The position numbers and the translations under genes were made by a program. The notes beneath the pieces are model-generated. The model had not been told where the DNA came from. It saw only the letters and a program-made list of their open reading frames with translations, and made no database searches. Of a stretch of DNA of 64,000 bases, positions 26,274-36,100 are shown piece after piece. Every line of letters starts with the position of its first letter. The first letter of the stretch is position 1. Origin of the DNA: Tundrisphaera lichenicola (GTDB taxonomy: Bacteria > Planctomycetota > Planctomycetia > Isosphaerales > Isosphaeraceae); assembly GCF_051175385.1 (NCBI RefSeq), contig NZ_CP195106.1:992001-1056000 (forward strand), in the 5' to 3' direction.

Positions 26274-27830
26274 ATGCCTTCGACACTGTCGTACCCCGGG
26301 ATCTACATCGAGGAGGTCGCCAGTCCCGTCCGGACCGTCGTGGGGGTGCCGACGGCGGTCGCCGCGTTCGTTGGTCGGGCCCGATTGGGGCCGGTCGACC
26401 GCCCTGTCCGGATCAAGGGATTCGGCGACTTCGAGCGGAATTTCGGCGGCCTCTGGTCTTTCAGCGAGCTGGGCCACGCCGTCCAGCAGTACTTTCAGAA
26501 CGGAGGGGCCGATGCCTACGTGGTCCGCGTGGCCCCGGCCGACGCCAGCACGCTCACGTTCACCCCTCCCGGGGGCGGGAATCTCCCGCTCACGGCAACA
26601 AACCCGGGGGCGTGGGCCAACGGCCTGAAGATCAGCGTCGACCATGACACCCGGGACGTCAGCGGCCCCGGCACGCCTGCGGTGGACGAGTTCAACCTGA
26701 AGGTCGAGCTGAGCCTGAAGGACCCGGTCTCCGGCCAGAACGACATCACCACGGAGGTCTTCCGGAACGTGAGCGTGCTGGCGACCTCGCCCACGTTCGT
26801 GAAGACGGTCCTCGATAACTCGTCGAATCTGATCGCGGTCTCGGGGGTCGTGCCAGGTGCTCGGCCCGCCGAGGGGGATTATGAGGCCGTCGGCAACGCG
26901 TCGGATGGCTCGGCTCTGACGGCGAGCGACCTCGCCCCGACGACGGGTCCGCAAGGGAAGAAGGGGATGTTCCTGCTCGAGGATGCCGAGATCTTCACGA
27001 TCCTGGTGATCCCCTCGTACTCCCCCAACGAGGGGGTCGCTCCCCTCGACGTCCCGGCTTCGGTCTGGTCGGCGGGCCTCCAGTACTGCCGGCAGAAGCG
27101 GGCGATGCTGATCGTCAACCCCCCGACGACTTGGGTGACCAAGGATAAGGTGAAACCGACCGACATCGACCAGCTCCGCGACAAGAACTCGGTCACCTAC
27201 TTCCCCGATGTCTACTTCGCCGACCCCCTCATCAAAGGACAGCCCCGACTCTTCTCGCCCGCCGGGGCGATGGCCGGCGTGATGGCCCGGACCGACCAGG
27301 AGCGGGGTGTTTGGAAGGCTCCCGCCGGCGAGGAGGCCAAGATCAACGCGGCCATGGGGCTTCAATATACCCTCACCGACCCGGAGAACGGCGACCTCAA
27401 CCCGCTGGCGATCAACTGCCTGCGAACCTTCCCGATCGTCGGGAGCGTTTGCTGGGGCGCCCGGACGCTCGCCGGGGCCGACGCCCAGGCCTCGGAGTGG
27501 AAATACCTCCCGGTCCGGAGGACCGCGCTCTTCCTCGAGGAGACCCTCTACCGATCGACCCGCTGGATCATCTTCGAGCCGAACGACGAGCCGCTCTGGT
27601 CCCAGATCCGGCTCAACATCGGGGCCTTCCTCCAGTCGCTCTACCGCCAGGGGGCCTTCCAGGGAGCCACCCCCAAGCAGGCCTATTTCGTCAAGTGCGA
27701 CGCGGAAACGACCACGCAGGATGACATCAACAAGGGGATCGTGAACATCCTCGTGGGATTCGCCCCGCTCAAGCCGGTGGAGTTCGTGGTCATCAAGTTC
27801 AGCCAACTGGCCGGGCAGATCCCCGTCTGA
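26274..27830 (+). CDS. contractile tail sheath protein
   Basis: 518 residues. The N-terminus carries the sheath signature YPGIYIEEV, followed by PTAVAAFVGRA and the GLWSFSELGHAVQQYFQNGG block. The C-terminal domain ends in the conserved strand KPVEFVVIKFSQLAGQ, used for the handshake between neighbouring sheath subunits. It should polymerise around the tube and contract to drive injection. Only one sheath gene is present, whereas Photorhabdus PVC and Serratia Afp have three. The central ~200 residues form the variable surface domain. It is followed by the tube gene after 17 bp. Confidence 0.95.
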   Translation: MPSTLSYPGIYIEEVASPVRTVVGVPTAVAAFVGRARLGPVDRPVRIKGFGDFERNFGGLWSFSELGHAVQQYFQNGGADAYVVRVAPADASTLTFTPPGGGNLPLTATNPGAWANGLKISVDHDTRDVSGPGTPAVDEFNLKVELSLKDPVSGQNDITTEVFRNVSVLATSPTFVKTVLDNSSNLIAVSGVVPGARPAEGDYEAVGNASDGSALTASDLAPTTGPQGKKGMFLLEDAEIFTILVIPSYSPNEGVAPLDVPASVWSAGLQYCRQKRAMLIVNPPTTWVTKDKVKPTDIDQLRDKNSVTYFPDVYFADPLIKGQPRLFSPAGAMAGVMARTDQERGVWKAPAGEEAKINAAMGLQYTLTDPENGDLNPLAINCLRTFPIVGSVCWGARTLAGADAQASEWKYLPVRRTALFLEETLYRSTRWIIFEPNDEPLWSQIRLNIGAFLQSLYRQGAFQGATPKQAYFVKCDAETTTQDDINKGIVNILVGFAPLKPVEFVVIKFSQLAGQIPV

Positions 27831-27847
27831 CCAGAGGAGCCCAGAGC

Positions 27848-28357
27848 GTGGCGATATTCACGGCGAACAAGCTGACTCGATTCGACCCTTACAAGAACTT
27901 CAAGTTCCGCGTGAAGTGGGACGGCCGGTACGTGGCCGGCCTTTCGAAGATGACCCCGCTGAAGCGGACGACCGAGGTCGTCAAGCACCGCGAGGGGGGC
28001 GATCCCAACAACCCCCACAAGGCACCGGGGCGGACCGACTACGACGCGATCACCCTGTCGCGCGGGATCACCCACGACACCAGCTTCGAGCAGTGGGCGA
28101 ACCTGGCCTTCCTCCACGGCGCGGCGGCGGGTGCCGAGGTCGCGCTCAAGAGCTTCCGCAAGGATGTCCTGCTCGACATCTTCAACGAGGCCGGGCAGAA
28201 GGTGATCTCTTACAAGATCTTCCGATGCTGGGTGAGCGAGTACCTGGCCACCCCCGAGCTCGACGCCAACGCCAATGCGGTAGCGATCGAGTCGATCAAG
28301 ATCGAGTGCGAGGGCTGGGAACGCGATGAGTCGGTCACCGAACCAAACGAGCTCTGA
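27848..28357 (+). CDS. tail tube protein (gp19/Hcp-like)
   Basis: 169 residues, GTG start. Matches the phage T4-like tail tube family: NFKFRVKWDGRYVAGLSKM, the VVKHREGGDPNN block and the conserved DTSFEQWANL segment, ending in a long beta strand IESIKIECEGWERDE. It should form the inner hexameric tube through which cargo is delivered. Its 3' end overlaps the next gene by 32 bp, in line with tight co-translation. No second full tube paralogue is visible elsewhere; the tube-adaptor family protein lies at 36192. Confidence 0.93.
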   Translation: MAIFTANKLTRFDPYKNFKFRVKWDGRYVAGLSKMTPLKRTTEVVKHREGGDPNNPHKAPGRTDYDAITLSRGITHDTSFEQWANLAFLHGAAAGAEVALKSFRKDVLLDIFNEAGQKVISYKIFRCWVSEYLATPELDANANAVAIESIKIECEGWERDESVTEPNEL

Positions 28358-29117
28358 CCCCGGACGGGTTCGCCCCGTCCGGCTCCCGGCCTCGGGCCGC
28401 GTGATCGAGGTACGCGCGGCCGACCCGGCCCTGTTGCTCGATCGCCTCGACCTCGACCCCCGCGCGGCCCGCGAACGGACCCTCTCCGCGGCCCTGGCGT
28501 GCGTGACCGGATCGCTCGACGAGGGGGAGGTCCACGCCCTGAGCCTGGCCGACCGCCACTCCCTGGTCCGTGGGGCCGCGCTGGCGGAGGGCTTGGGCGA
28601 GGTATCGGCGGTCGCAAATTGCCCGGCCTGTGAGGAGGATATCGAGCTCACGCTCGACCTCGACGCGTTCGAGCCCCCGGACGTGGACGAGCCGATCGTG
28701 ATCCGCCTGGGCGAGGCGTCCCGCGACTGCCGACTGCCGCGCCCCGCCGATCTGGAGGCGGCTTCCGACCCGCTCGACCTGGTGGCGTCCTGCCTCGGGA
28801 CTTCTCGCGACGAGGCCGCCCCCTGGCAGGAGGTGGCCGAGGAAGCCCTGTCCAACGCCGACCCGCTGGGCGCGATCCTGATCGCCGGGGCCTGCCCCGG
28901 CTGCGGCGAACCCCTCGAAGCCGGTCACGACCTCGTCGCCGCCTGGCTCACCGGCCTCCGCCGGAGTACCGATGTCCTGCTCCGCGAGGTCCACGCCCTG
29001 GCCACCTACTACCACTGGAGCGAGGACGCGATCCTTCGCCTGCCGGCCCCGAGACGACGGGCCTACATCGATCTTTGCCGGGGGATGGTTCTCGACGAGG
29101 AGGAGGACTTCGCATGA
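28326..29117 (+). CDS. T4 gp26-like baseplate protein with zinc-binding CxxC pairs
   Basis: 263 residues. The C-terminal helices (EVHALATYYHWSEDAILRLP) and overall pattern resemble the T4-baseplate-like proteins common in CIS clusters. Two cysteine pairs, C99-x2-C102 and C190-x2-C193, could form one zinc site. The N-terminal ~30 residues are disordered and overlap the tube gene. It overlaps the next gene by 4 bp (ATGA). Expected position is the baseplate, close to the hub. Confidence 0.7.
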   Translation: MSRSPNQTSSDPGRVRPVRLPASGRVIEVRAADPALLLDRLDLDPRAARERTLSAALACVTGSLDEGEVHALSLADRHSLVRGAALAEGLGEVSAVANCPACEEDIELTLDLDAFEPPDVDEPIVIRLGEASRDCRLPRPADLEAASDPLDLVASCLGTSRDEAAPWQEVAEEALSNADPLGAILIAGACPGCGEPLEAGHDLVAAWLTGLRRSTDVLLREVHALATYYHWSEDAILRLPAPRRRAYIDLCRGMVLDEEEDFA

Positions 29118-29938
29118 GAGGTTACCTCCAGACCATCGTCCGGCGGTCACGGCTCCCGCTGCCCGCCGCCGCCGCGACCCACCGGCGAATCGCCGAACGC
29201 GAGCCCTCCGCCATGACTCCGGTCGGCCCCCGCTCGCAGGCCATCCGGGCCGAGACCCCCGCCGGGCTGAGGCCCCCGATCGCGAACTTGGGGCCCTCGA
29301 CGCCGCCACGGCCTCCGTCCGTTCCCATTCCCACGAGCCAGGAGACGAGGAAGACGCCCGACCGCTCGCCGATCGAGGAGGTCTCTCCCCGCATCGAGCC
29401 AGTCCCCGTTGGACCCGAGGCTCGCCCCGGACGGTCCATTGAGGAGCCTCCGACACTTACGCCACCAATCTCATCCGTTTCCGCCGAGCGAATTCTAACC
29501 AGGCCCCCGCGCAAGGACGACTCGTCCGAGACTAGCCCGATCTCGTCTCCCGACGCGCAGGTATTGCCGGACTCGGAGACGCCAGCCCCCGCCACTCCGC
29601 AGGCGAGACAGGGCCCTCGATCCGAGCCGGCCGAGGTCCGCATCGTCTGGCCGAAGGGGATCGAGACGCTACCCGTCGAGGCGCGTTCCCGCGTCGAGCG
29701 CGAGGTGGTCCGTGTGGCGAAGGACCGCTGGAGACGGGAGTCGGGAGGACCGCCGAAGGTCCCCGAAGTCGGCGGTGCGCCAAGGATCGAAGTCCGGATC
29801 GGTCAGTTGAACGTGCGGGTCGAGGCCCCGGCTCCAAGGCCCGAGCCGCCTCGCGCGGCCCCCTCGCCAGCCAGGCCGGTGGCGAGCTTCGAGGGCTTCT
29901 CCGGCTTCCAATTCAAACGCAGCCTCTCGGGGTCTTGA
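29114..29938 (+). CDS. proline-rich CIS-associated protein of unknown function
   Basis: 274 residues. A short basic N-terminus (MRGYLQTIVRRSRLPLP) is followed by ~150 residues of Pro/Ser/Thr/Glu-rich, probably disordered sequence. A more ordered C-terminal third contains a basic helix (VEARSRVEREVVRVAKDRW) and the strand pair RIEVRIGQLNVRVEAP. I chose the ATG at 29114 because it overlaps the upstream stop. It lies upstream of the cap and ATPase genes, roughly where PVC-type clusters hold their tape-measure gene, but it lacks the long coiled coil typical of tape measures. Function is not known; it could be a short length-control or cargo-adaptor protein. Confidence 0.7.
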   Translation: MRGYLQTIVRRSRLPLPAAAATHRRIAEREPSAMTPVGPRSQAIRAETPAGLRPPIANLGPSTPPRPPSVPIPTSQETRKTPDRSPIEEVSPRIEPVPVGPEARPGRSIEEPPTLTPPISSVSAERILTRPPRKDDSSETSPISSPDAQVLPDSETPAPATPQARQGPRSEPAEVRIVWPKGIETLPVEARSRVEREVVRVAKDRWRRESGGPPKVPEVGGAPRIEVRIGQLNVRVEAPAPRPEPPRAAPSPARPVASFEGFSGFQFKRSLSGS

Positions 29939-29941
29939 TCC

Positions 29942-31231
29942 ATGGCGGGGATCCAGGGCGTTCAGAAAGTGACCTCCACCCTCGGCTCGCTGCTCCTCGA
30001 CCGGATGGAGACGGCGGGCGTCATCGTCTCGTTCGGCGTGCCCAAGACCGACGATACCGGCGACGTCCCGCGCGTGAACCTGTTCCTCTATCACGTGAAG
30101 GAGAACCCCCACCTCCGCAATGAGGACGACCCCCGTCGGCAGTCGCCCGGTGAGTTCGGGTCGCCCCCAATGCCTCTCGAATTGGGCTACCTCATCACCA
30201 GCTATGGCCGCAAGAATGCCGAGGTCGATCCCGGCTTCCTGCCCGGCGCATCCCAGAGTGAGCTTGAGGCCCAGCAGACCCTCGCCGACGTGATGCGCGT
30301 CTTCCACGAGGCCGCCATCCTGAACCCGAAGACGATGCGGCTGAAGGCACCTGGCGGTCCCCTCCTGGACTCCGGGCTCCGGCAAGAGTTCGAATCGATC
30401 AAGATTACCCCCAGGTCGCTCGACCTCGACGACCTTTCGAAGCTCTGGACGGCGATCAAGGCCGACTTCCAGCGAGCGGTGGCCTACCACGTCTCGGTGA
30501 TCCGGGTCGACTCGATGAGGCCCCGAAGTTCGTCCCTCCCGGTCCTTGAGCGTTCGATCACCGTGGCACCCGCCCTCGCGATCGGGCCCGGTTTGGTCGA
30601 CCTGCAACCTTCGAGCGTTGCGGCCGGAGAGCCCGTCACCCTGGTTGGCGACCGGTTCGGCGACCCCTCGCTCGCCGTGATCTTGGCCGACTCCTTCGGG
30701 ACCGGCTTCCCGCGATCGCCCGCCAAACTCGCGGTGACTCGCGACTCGACCGGAGTCCACTTCACGATCCCCAACGACCCGGCGCTCTTCCAGCCGGGCC
30801 TGAAGACGGTCTCGGCCCGGATTGATCTGGCGGGGGGCCGCGTGGCGACGTCCGAGCCGAGGCCCCTGCAACTCCTTCCCAAGGTCGATCTGATCGTTCC
30901 GAGCGCCGGGCCGTTCGACGGGACGGTCACGGTCAGGATCCAGGGCACGATGCTCGGGATCGACAACCCTGACACTCGCCACCCGCTTCGGCCCTCGGTC
31001 TTCTTCGGGAATTACGCGGTCCCCGACGCGGACCTTGACCTCTCGGGCCTTCCCGCCCTCATCAAGGCGACTCTGAAGATCCCCGCCGATCCTGATAACC
31101 CGGCATCACCGAGGGTGGGCCGGAAACTGCCGGTGCGTGTCCGCTTGAACGGCGTCGAGAACCAGACCTGGCGGGCGAACGTATCCGGCGGGCTCGATAT
31201 GGACCCAGCCCTCGTTTTCGAGGTGACCTGA
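29942..31231 (+). CDS. DUF4255 (Pvc16-like) cap/terminator protein with IPT/TIG-like C-terminus
   Basis: 429 residues. The N-terminal ~190 residues match the DUF4255 (Pvc16 N-terminal) family: SLLLDRMETAGVIVSFGVPKTDD, VNLFLYHVKENPHLRN, and PPMPLELGYLITSYG. In related particles this protein caps the sheath/tube end distal to the baseplate. Residues ~220-425 form immunoglobulin-like beta modules of the IPT/TIG type (LVDLQPSSVAAGEPVTLVG, then VDLIVPSAGPFDGTVTVRIQG). The stop overlaps the ATG of the ATPase gene. Confidence 0.88.
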   Translation: MAGIQGVQKVTSTLGSLLLDRMETAGVIVSFGVPKTDDTGDVPRVNLFLYHVKENPHLRNEDDPRRQSPGEFGSPPMPLELGYLITSYGRKNAEVDPGFLPGASQSELEAQQTLADVMRVFHEAAILNPKTMRLKAPGGPLLDSGLRQEFESIKITPRSLDLDDLSKLWTAIKADFQRAVAYHVSVIRVDSMRPRSSSLPVLERSITVAPALAIGPGLVDLQPSSVAAGEPVTLVGDRFGDPSLAVILADSFGTGFPRSPAKLAVTRDSTGVHFTIPNDPALFQPGLKTVSARIDLAGGRVATSEPRPLQLLPKVDLIVPSAGPFDGTVTVRIQGTMLGIDNPDTRHPLRPSVFFGNYAVPDADLDLSGLPALIKATLKIPADPDNPASPRVGRKLPVRVRLNGVENQTWRANVSGGLDMDPALVFEVT

Positions 31232-33132
31232 TGGCGGCCGTCGCCGACCTCAACCGTGCCTTCCTGGATGCCGCGTTCGAGCGACTCGCCCGTCGCCTCG
31301 AAGGGTCCGCGCCCGGCGAGGAAGCGTCGCTCCTGGAAGTGGTCTCCGAGCACTCCGACGCCGTTCCCTTCCTGAGGCTCGCCGAGGTGCTCCGGCTCAC
31401 CTCCTTCGAGAGCAATCTCCTGCTCCTGGCGGTCGCCCCCGAGATAGACGACGGGCTGGGACGGCTCATCGCGAATGCTCAGGGTGGCGACTCGCGCTGG
31501 CCGACCGTCGCGCTGGCCTGGCGGCTGTTCTGCGAGACTCGCGACGAATGGGTCGCCTCGCGCGACAGCCTCCGGCCCGATTCGGTCCTGTTCCGGTTCG
31601 AGTTCCTCGAACTGGAAGGGCCACGCTTGCCCTTGCCGGACCGGACGGTCAGGGCCGAGGCCCGAGTCGCCGACGCGATCCTCGGCCGGAGGCTGCCCGA
31701 CTCGCGACTCTCCGGCCGCCTGCGGTATCGAGCAGCCGGGCGGGAGGGGAATGCGCTGTCGGATCGGCTGTCAGGTTCGGAGGGCCCTCGGTTGGTCAAC
31801 CTCCACGGTGTCCCGGAGGAGGACCTCGAATCCTTCGCCTCGGAGGCGCTCTCCGGACTGTCCTTGCCGCTCCTGGCCGCGAACGTGGCCGGATTCTCGC
31901 GAGCGGAGGCGGTCGCCTTGGTCCGCGAAGGGCTGATCGAGCAGACGGCGCTGTTCCTGGGCGGATGCGCCCCGGAGCCCGGCCCCGAGACCGACACCTG
32001 GTTCCGACTTCTTCGAGACTCCGGATCGGTGGCATTCCTCGGCTCGGAAGCCCCCATACGAAAGCCTCCCGGAGTCCCCGCCGGAGAATGGATCTCGATG
32101 GAGGTCGAACGTCCCTCAAGGCCCACTCGTGAGGCGATCTGGAGGGAATCGACCGGGTCCGACGTGCCCCTGGACATCGCCGACTTTGCCTTGACTCGTT
32201 CCGAAATCCTCGAAGCCACAGCGATCGCTCTGACCGGCACCTTGGGCGGGCCTCACGAGAAACTCCGGGCGGCGTGCCGCGATCTGTCCCGGCACAGGAT
32301 GGGCGAATTCTCACAGCCGCTCAAGAGCCTCCGAGGGTGGGAGGACATGGTCCTTCCGGCGGACTCCGAGGCCAAGCTCCGCGAACTCTGCGACCAGGTC
32401 CGGAACCAGTCCCGGGTCCTCGATGGCCTGGGGTTTCGCGCCCGGCTCTCCCGAGGGTTGGGGGTCAACGCCCTCTTCTCCGGCCCGAGCGGCACGGGCA
32501 AGACGATGGCCTCGGAAATCGTCGCGAGCGATCTCGGCCGCGAGCTCTATCGGGTCGACATCGCCCGGGTGGTCAGTAAATACATTGGCGAGACCGAGAA
32601 GCACCTGCGTGAAGTCTTCCGCGAGGCCGAGCGGGCGCGCTGCGTCGTCCTCTTCGACGAGGCCGACGCTCTTTTCGGCAAGCGGACCGAGGTCAAGGAC
32701 AGCCATGACCGCTACGCGAACATCGAGGTGAGCTACCTCCTCCAACTCATCGAGGAGACCGAGCACGCGGTCGTCCTCCTGGCGACCAATCGCCGGGACG
32801 CGATCGACGAGGCATTCCTGAGGCGGTTCCGCTTCCTGGTCGACTTCCCGGCCCCCGAGCCTTCGCTTCGCGAGCGGCTCTGGCGGAAGAGCTTCCCGGA
32901 TCAGGTCCGGGTGAGCGGGCTGAACTACCGAGCCCTGGCCGACGGCCTGATCCTGACCGGAGCGGGCATCCGCAATGTCGCGCTGACGGCCGCGTATCTC
33001 GCCGCGGCCGACGGCGGGGTGGTCACTCCCGAGTTGCTGGCCCGCGCCGCCCGCCGCGAGTTCGAGAAGCTGGGACGCCCCTCGGCCTTCACGGCGGCCG
33101 CTTTCGCCGAGAGGAAAGGGGGGGCGTCGTGA
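31231..33132 (+). CDS. AAA+ ATPase of the contractile injection system (Pvc15-like)
   Basis: 633 residues. The N-terminal ~390 residues are a CIS-specific helical region. The C-terminal AAA+ module has Walker A G418-PSGTGK-T, Walker B CVVLFDEAD (D476, E477), sensor 1 in LLATNRRDAID and an arginine-finger candidate in EAFLRRFRF. Homologues accompany nearly all eCIS clusters and may help assemble particles or load cargo; the exact role is not settled. The gene is followed, with a 4-bp overlap, by the DUF4157 gene, which makes a functional link to that protein plausible. Confidence 0.93.
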   Translation: MAAVADLNRAFLDAAFERLARRLEGSAPGEEASLLEVVSEHSDAVPFLRLAEVLRLTSFESNLLLLAVAPEIDDGLGRLIANAQGGDSRWPTVALAWRLFCETRDEWVASRDSLRPDSVLFRFEFLELEGPRLPLPDRTVRAEARVADAILGRRLPDSRLSGRLRYRAAGREGNALSDRLSGSEGPRLVNLHGVPEEDLESFASEALSGLSLPLLAANVAGFSRAEAVALVREGLIEQTALFLGGCAPEPGPETDTWFRLLRDSGSVAFLGSEAPIRKPPGVPAGEWISMEVERPSRPTREAIWRESTGSDVPLDIADFALTRSEILEATAIALTGTLGGPHEKLRAACRDLSRHRMGEFSQPLKSLRGWEDMVLPADSEAKLRELCDQVRNQSRVLDGLGFRARLSRGLGVNALFSGPSGTGKTMASEIVASDLGRELYRVDIARVVSKYIGETEKHLREVFREAERARCVVLFDEADALFGKRTEVKDSHDRYANIEVSYLLQLIEETEHAVVLLATNRRDAIDEAFLRRFRFLVDFPAPEPSLRERLWRKSFPDQVRVSGLNYRALADGLILTGAGIRNVALTAAYLAAADGGVVTPELLARAARREFEKLGRPSAFTAAAFAERKGGAS

Positions 33133-36100
33133 CGACCAAGGTTACGCCCGTTCCTACCCTCACCGCCGTCAAGCCGGGGACCGTCCTCCGCAAATGCTCC
33201 TGCGAGGGGTCGTGCGAACGCTGTGCCGAGGCAGACCGCGAGAAGGCGGTCGTCCGTCGACAGGCGGCCTCGCCATCGGCCGCCTCGGGCGTGCTATCGC
33301 CCCCGGTGGCGAAGCAGATCCAGGCGGCCACCCAGTCCGGGGGCCGTCCGCTCCCCCCGGGTGCCCGAGCGGCGTTCGAGCCCCGGTTCGGCCGTCGCGA
33401 TTTCTCGGGTGTTCGCATCCACGACGACGCCTCGGCCGACAAGCTCTCCCGCCAGATCGGCGCCCAGGCCTTCACCGTCGGCCAGCACGTCTTCTTCTCC
33501 TCGGGCAGGTTCGATCCCGACAGCTCCTCGGGCCAGAAGCTCCTGGCGCACGAACTGACTCACGTCGCCCAGCAGGGAGACGCCCCGGTCGCCGTTCAAG
33601 CCAGCCTGGAACTCGGGGCACCCGATACCGCCGCCGAGCGCGAGGCCGATCGCGTGGCCCACGCCGTCGCCGAAGGCCGGGACGCGGGGCCAGTCAGCCG
33701 GCTATCGGCCGGCGTCGTGCAGCGTGCTGTGGTCGAGTTGCCCGCGTCCGAGCCGCTGCTGGTCCTCGGTCAGAAGGCCAGCGATGCGACCGATCACAGC
33801 TTCCTGGTCAACGTCTACAAGACCCTGGGGCGACAGAAGGCCCTCCGGACGACCCACGCCGGCCGGACGCTCGACCTCTGGCCGGTCTGGGAGCGGTCCA
33901 GGGCGGGCATGACCAACAGCGCCGGTCAGACCGCCGAGCAGGTCCGCGCCGCGATGCAGTCGCAGTGCTCTCCCGACCACATCGTCGAGCTTCAGATCGG
34001 CGGCTCGGACGACCCGGGCAACCTCCGGCTCCTCAGCCGTGGCCGCAACCAGCAGGCAGGGGCCAGTCTCGCAGGTCAGATCACGCGGGTCGCCAACGCC
34101 CAGTTCGGTGGCCGCCCCACCAACACGGATATCCTCGTCTTCACGGACGCCGCTCGTGGGGGCGACGCTCCCTCGCCCGACCCGTGCCTCTCCGCCGACC
34201 CGCTCCGATATCCGATGGGGAGGGTCGCCACGGGGGCGGGCAGCCGTGACCAGGCCTTCAGCAAGAAGCTCGAGTACAAGGCGGGCGGAGTCGATCGCGT
34301 CACGGGGTATGGCACCCCGACCGAGGCCGCGCCCCCGTACACCATCAACCCCGACCAGCGTCTCGCCGTCCCCGGGCTGGAACTTCGCCGAGTCTCCGCC
34401 GTGAGTGGGCCGAAAGACGCCACCCTCCGGGCGAACCTCTCCGATCGGGTCCGGAGGATGCCGCTGAAGAACAGGACCTTCCCGGAGTTCGACCTCGCCG
34501 TGGTCGGGGGAGTCCTGAACTTCGGGGCGGCCCCGGTGCCGATCGGGATCTCGCTCGGGTTCCTCAGCGAGGCCCTCCTGACCCCGAAGTTCGAGGCGGG
34601 GAAGCTCTCCGCGTCCGGGATCCTCAGGCCCTCGCTCCCGATCCTCCGAGCGGCCGAGGTCCAGATGGAGATCCGCGACGAGGCGCTCTCCGCCCGCGCG
34701 AGCATCCCGCCCGCGAAGATCCGGGAGGCCTTGCCGATCCCGGGCCTGGTTGTTGATCAGTGCGACCTGACCATCGGCGCGGCGGATGGCGAGTTCACGG
34801 CGGCCGGAGGCTTCGCGTTCCGCTACGGGAGCCTGGCCCGGGGCCGGATCACCGCGACCCTCAACAACCGGGCGGGGTTCTCGGCGTCGGGCGTGGTCGA
34901 CCTCCAGATTCCCGGTCTCGACCAGGCGAGCGGCGAGGCCTGGATCCGCCAGGGGAGGCTCGGGGGGCGGATCGCGGTCGGCAAGGATAAGTTCAAGTTC
35001 CCGGGCGTGACCTCGGCCCGCGCGGTGATCGAGGTCAGCGACGGGAAGCTCGACGGGACCGGCTCGGTCGTCCTGGCGATCCCCGGCCTCCGCGCGGCGA
35101 CGCTCGACTTCTCGGCCAACTCGCTCGGCCAGTACAGTCTCGGGGGTACGGCTCGGGGGACAATCCCCGGCCTCCGCGACCCGTCCCTCACCGTCGCCTA
35201 CGCCAACGGCGATCTCTCCGGGACCGGTTCGGCGGGGTTCGCGATCCCCGGGTTCGAAGGCGGGAACGTCAACCTTCGGTACGCCCGCGGGCTCTTCTCC
35301 GGCGACGCCAGCCTCGACTACCGGAAGGGCCGGCTTTCCGGCCGGGTCTTCGGCCGGCTCAGCCCGCAAGCGAAGCTCAGCGGCGGCGGCGAGCTGAGCT
35401 ACCAGATCGTCCCCGGTCTGATCGCGACGGTCATGTTGGAGGTCCGCGAGAACGGGACCGCGAGGATCGCCGGGGAACTCCGCCTGCCCGACCCGATCAT
35501 CCTGTTCCCCGAGTTCGCCTACAACAAGCGGCTATTCGGCCTCTCCCTCGACATCCCCATCTTCGGGATCTCGTTCGGGAGCCGGAGCGTCGGCATCATC
35601 GCCAACCTCTCGGCCTCGCTCAATGCCAGGGCCGGGATCGGGCCGGGGCAGATCCGCAAGCCGAGGATCATGGCGGCCTTCGACCCGAGCGCCGAGGCGA
35701 GCCCGGCGAGCTTCCAGGCTTCCGGCGAGCTGTACGTCCCGGCCTCGGCCGAGGTTTCGCTCGTGCTGGCGGGGGGGATCGGGGTCAGTCTCCTGATCGT
35801 CAAGGCACTTGGCGGGATCCAGGCGACGGCCGCCGCCGGGCTCTTCGGCGCCCTCTCGGTCCCGGTCGACCTCCGCTACGTGGGCGGCAAGTTCACCGCG
35901 ATGGGGGCCGCCGAGTTGTTCGCCCAGCCGAGGCTCCGGTTCCAGCTCGACGCCTTCGCGAGAGTGGAGGCCGACCTGTTCGTGACCACCGTGGAACTGT
36001 ACTCGAAGACCTGGAAGCTGGCCGCCTTCGAGTGGGGCGGCGACTTCAAGATCGGACTGCGGTTCCCTGTGGCCTACACGTTCGGAGAGCCGTTCCGGTT

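Noticed and set aside
26232..27806. 524-codon minus-strand frame opposite the sheath gene
   Set aside because: Shadow frame; the plus strand carries the sheath signature at both ends and the minus frame lacks any motif.
33294..35369. Long minus-strand frame opposite the DUF4157 gene
   Set aside because: Shadow of the repetitive GC-rich coding strand; no domain or start signal.
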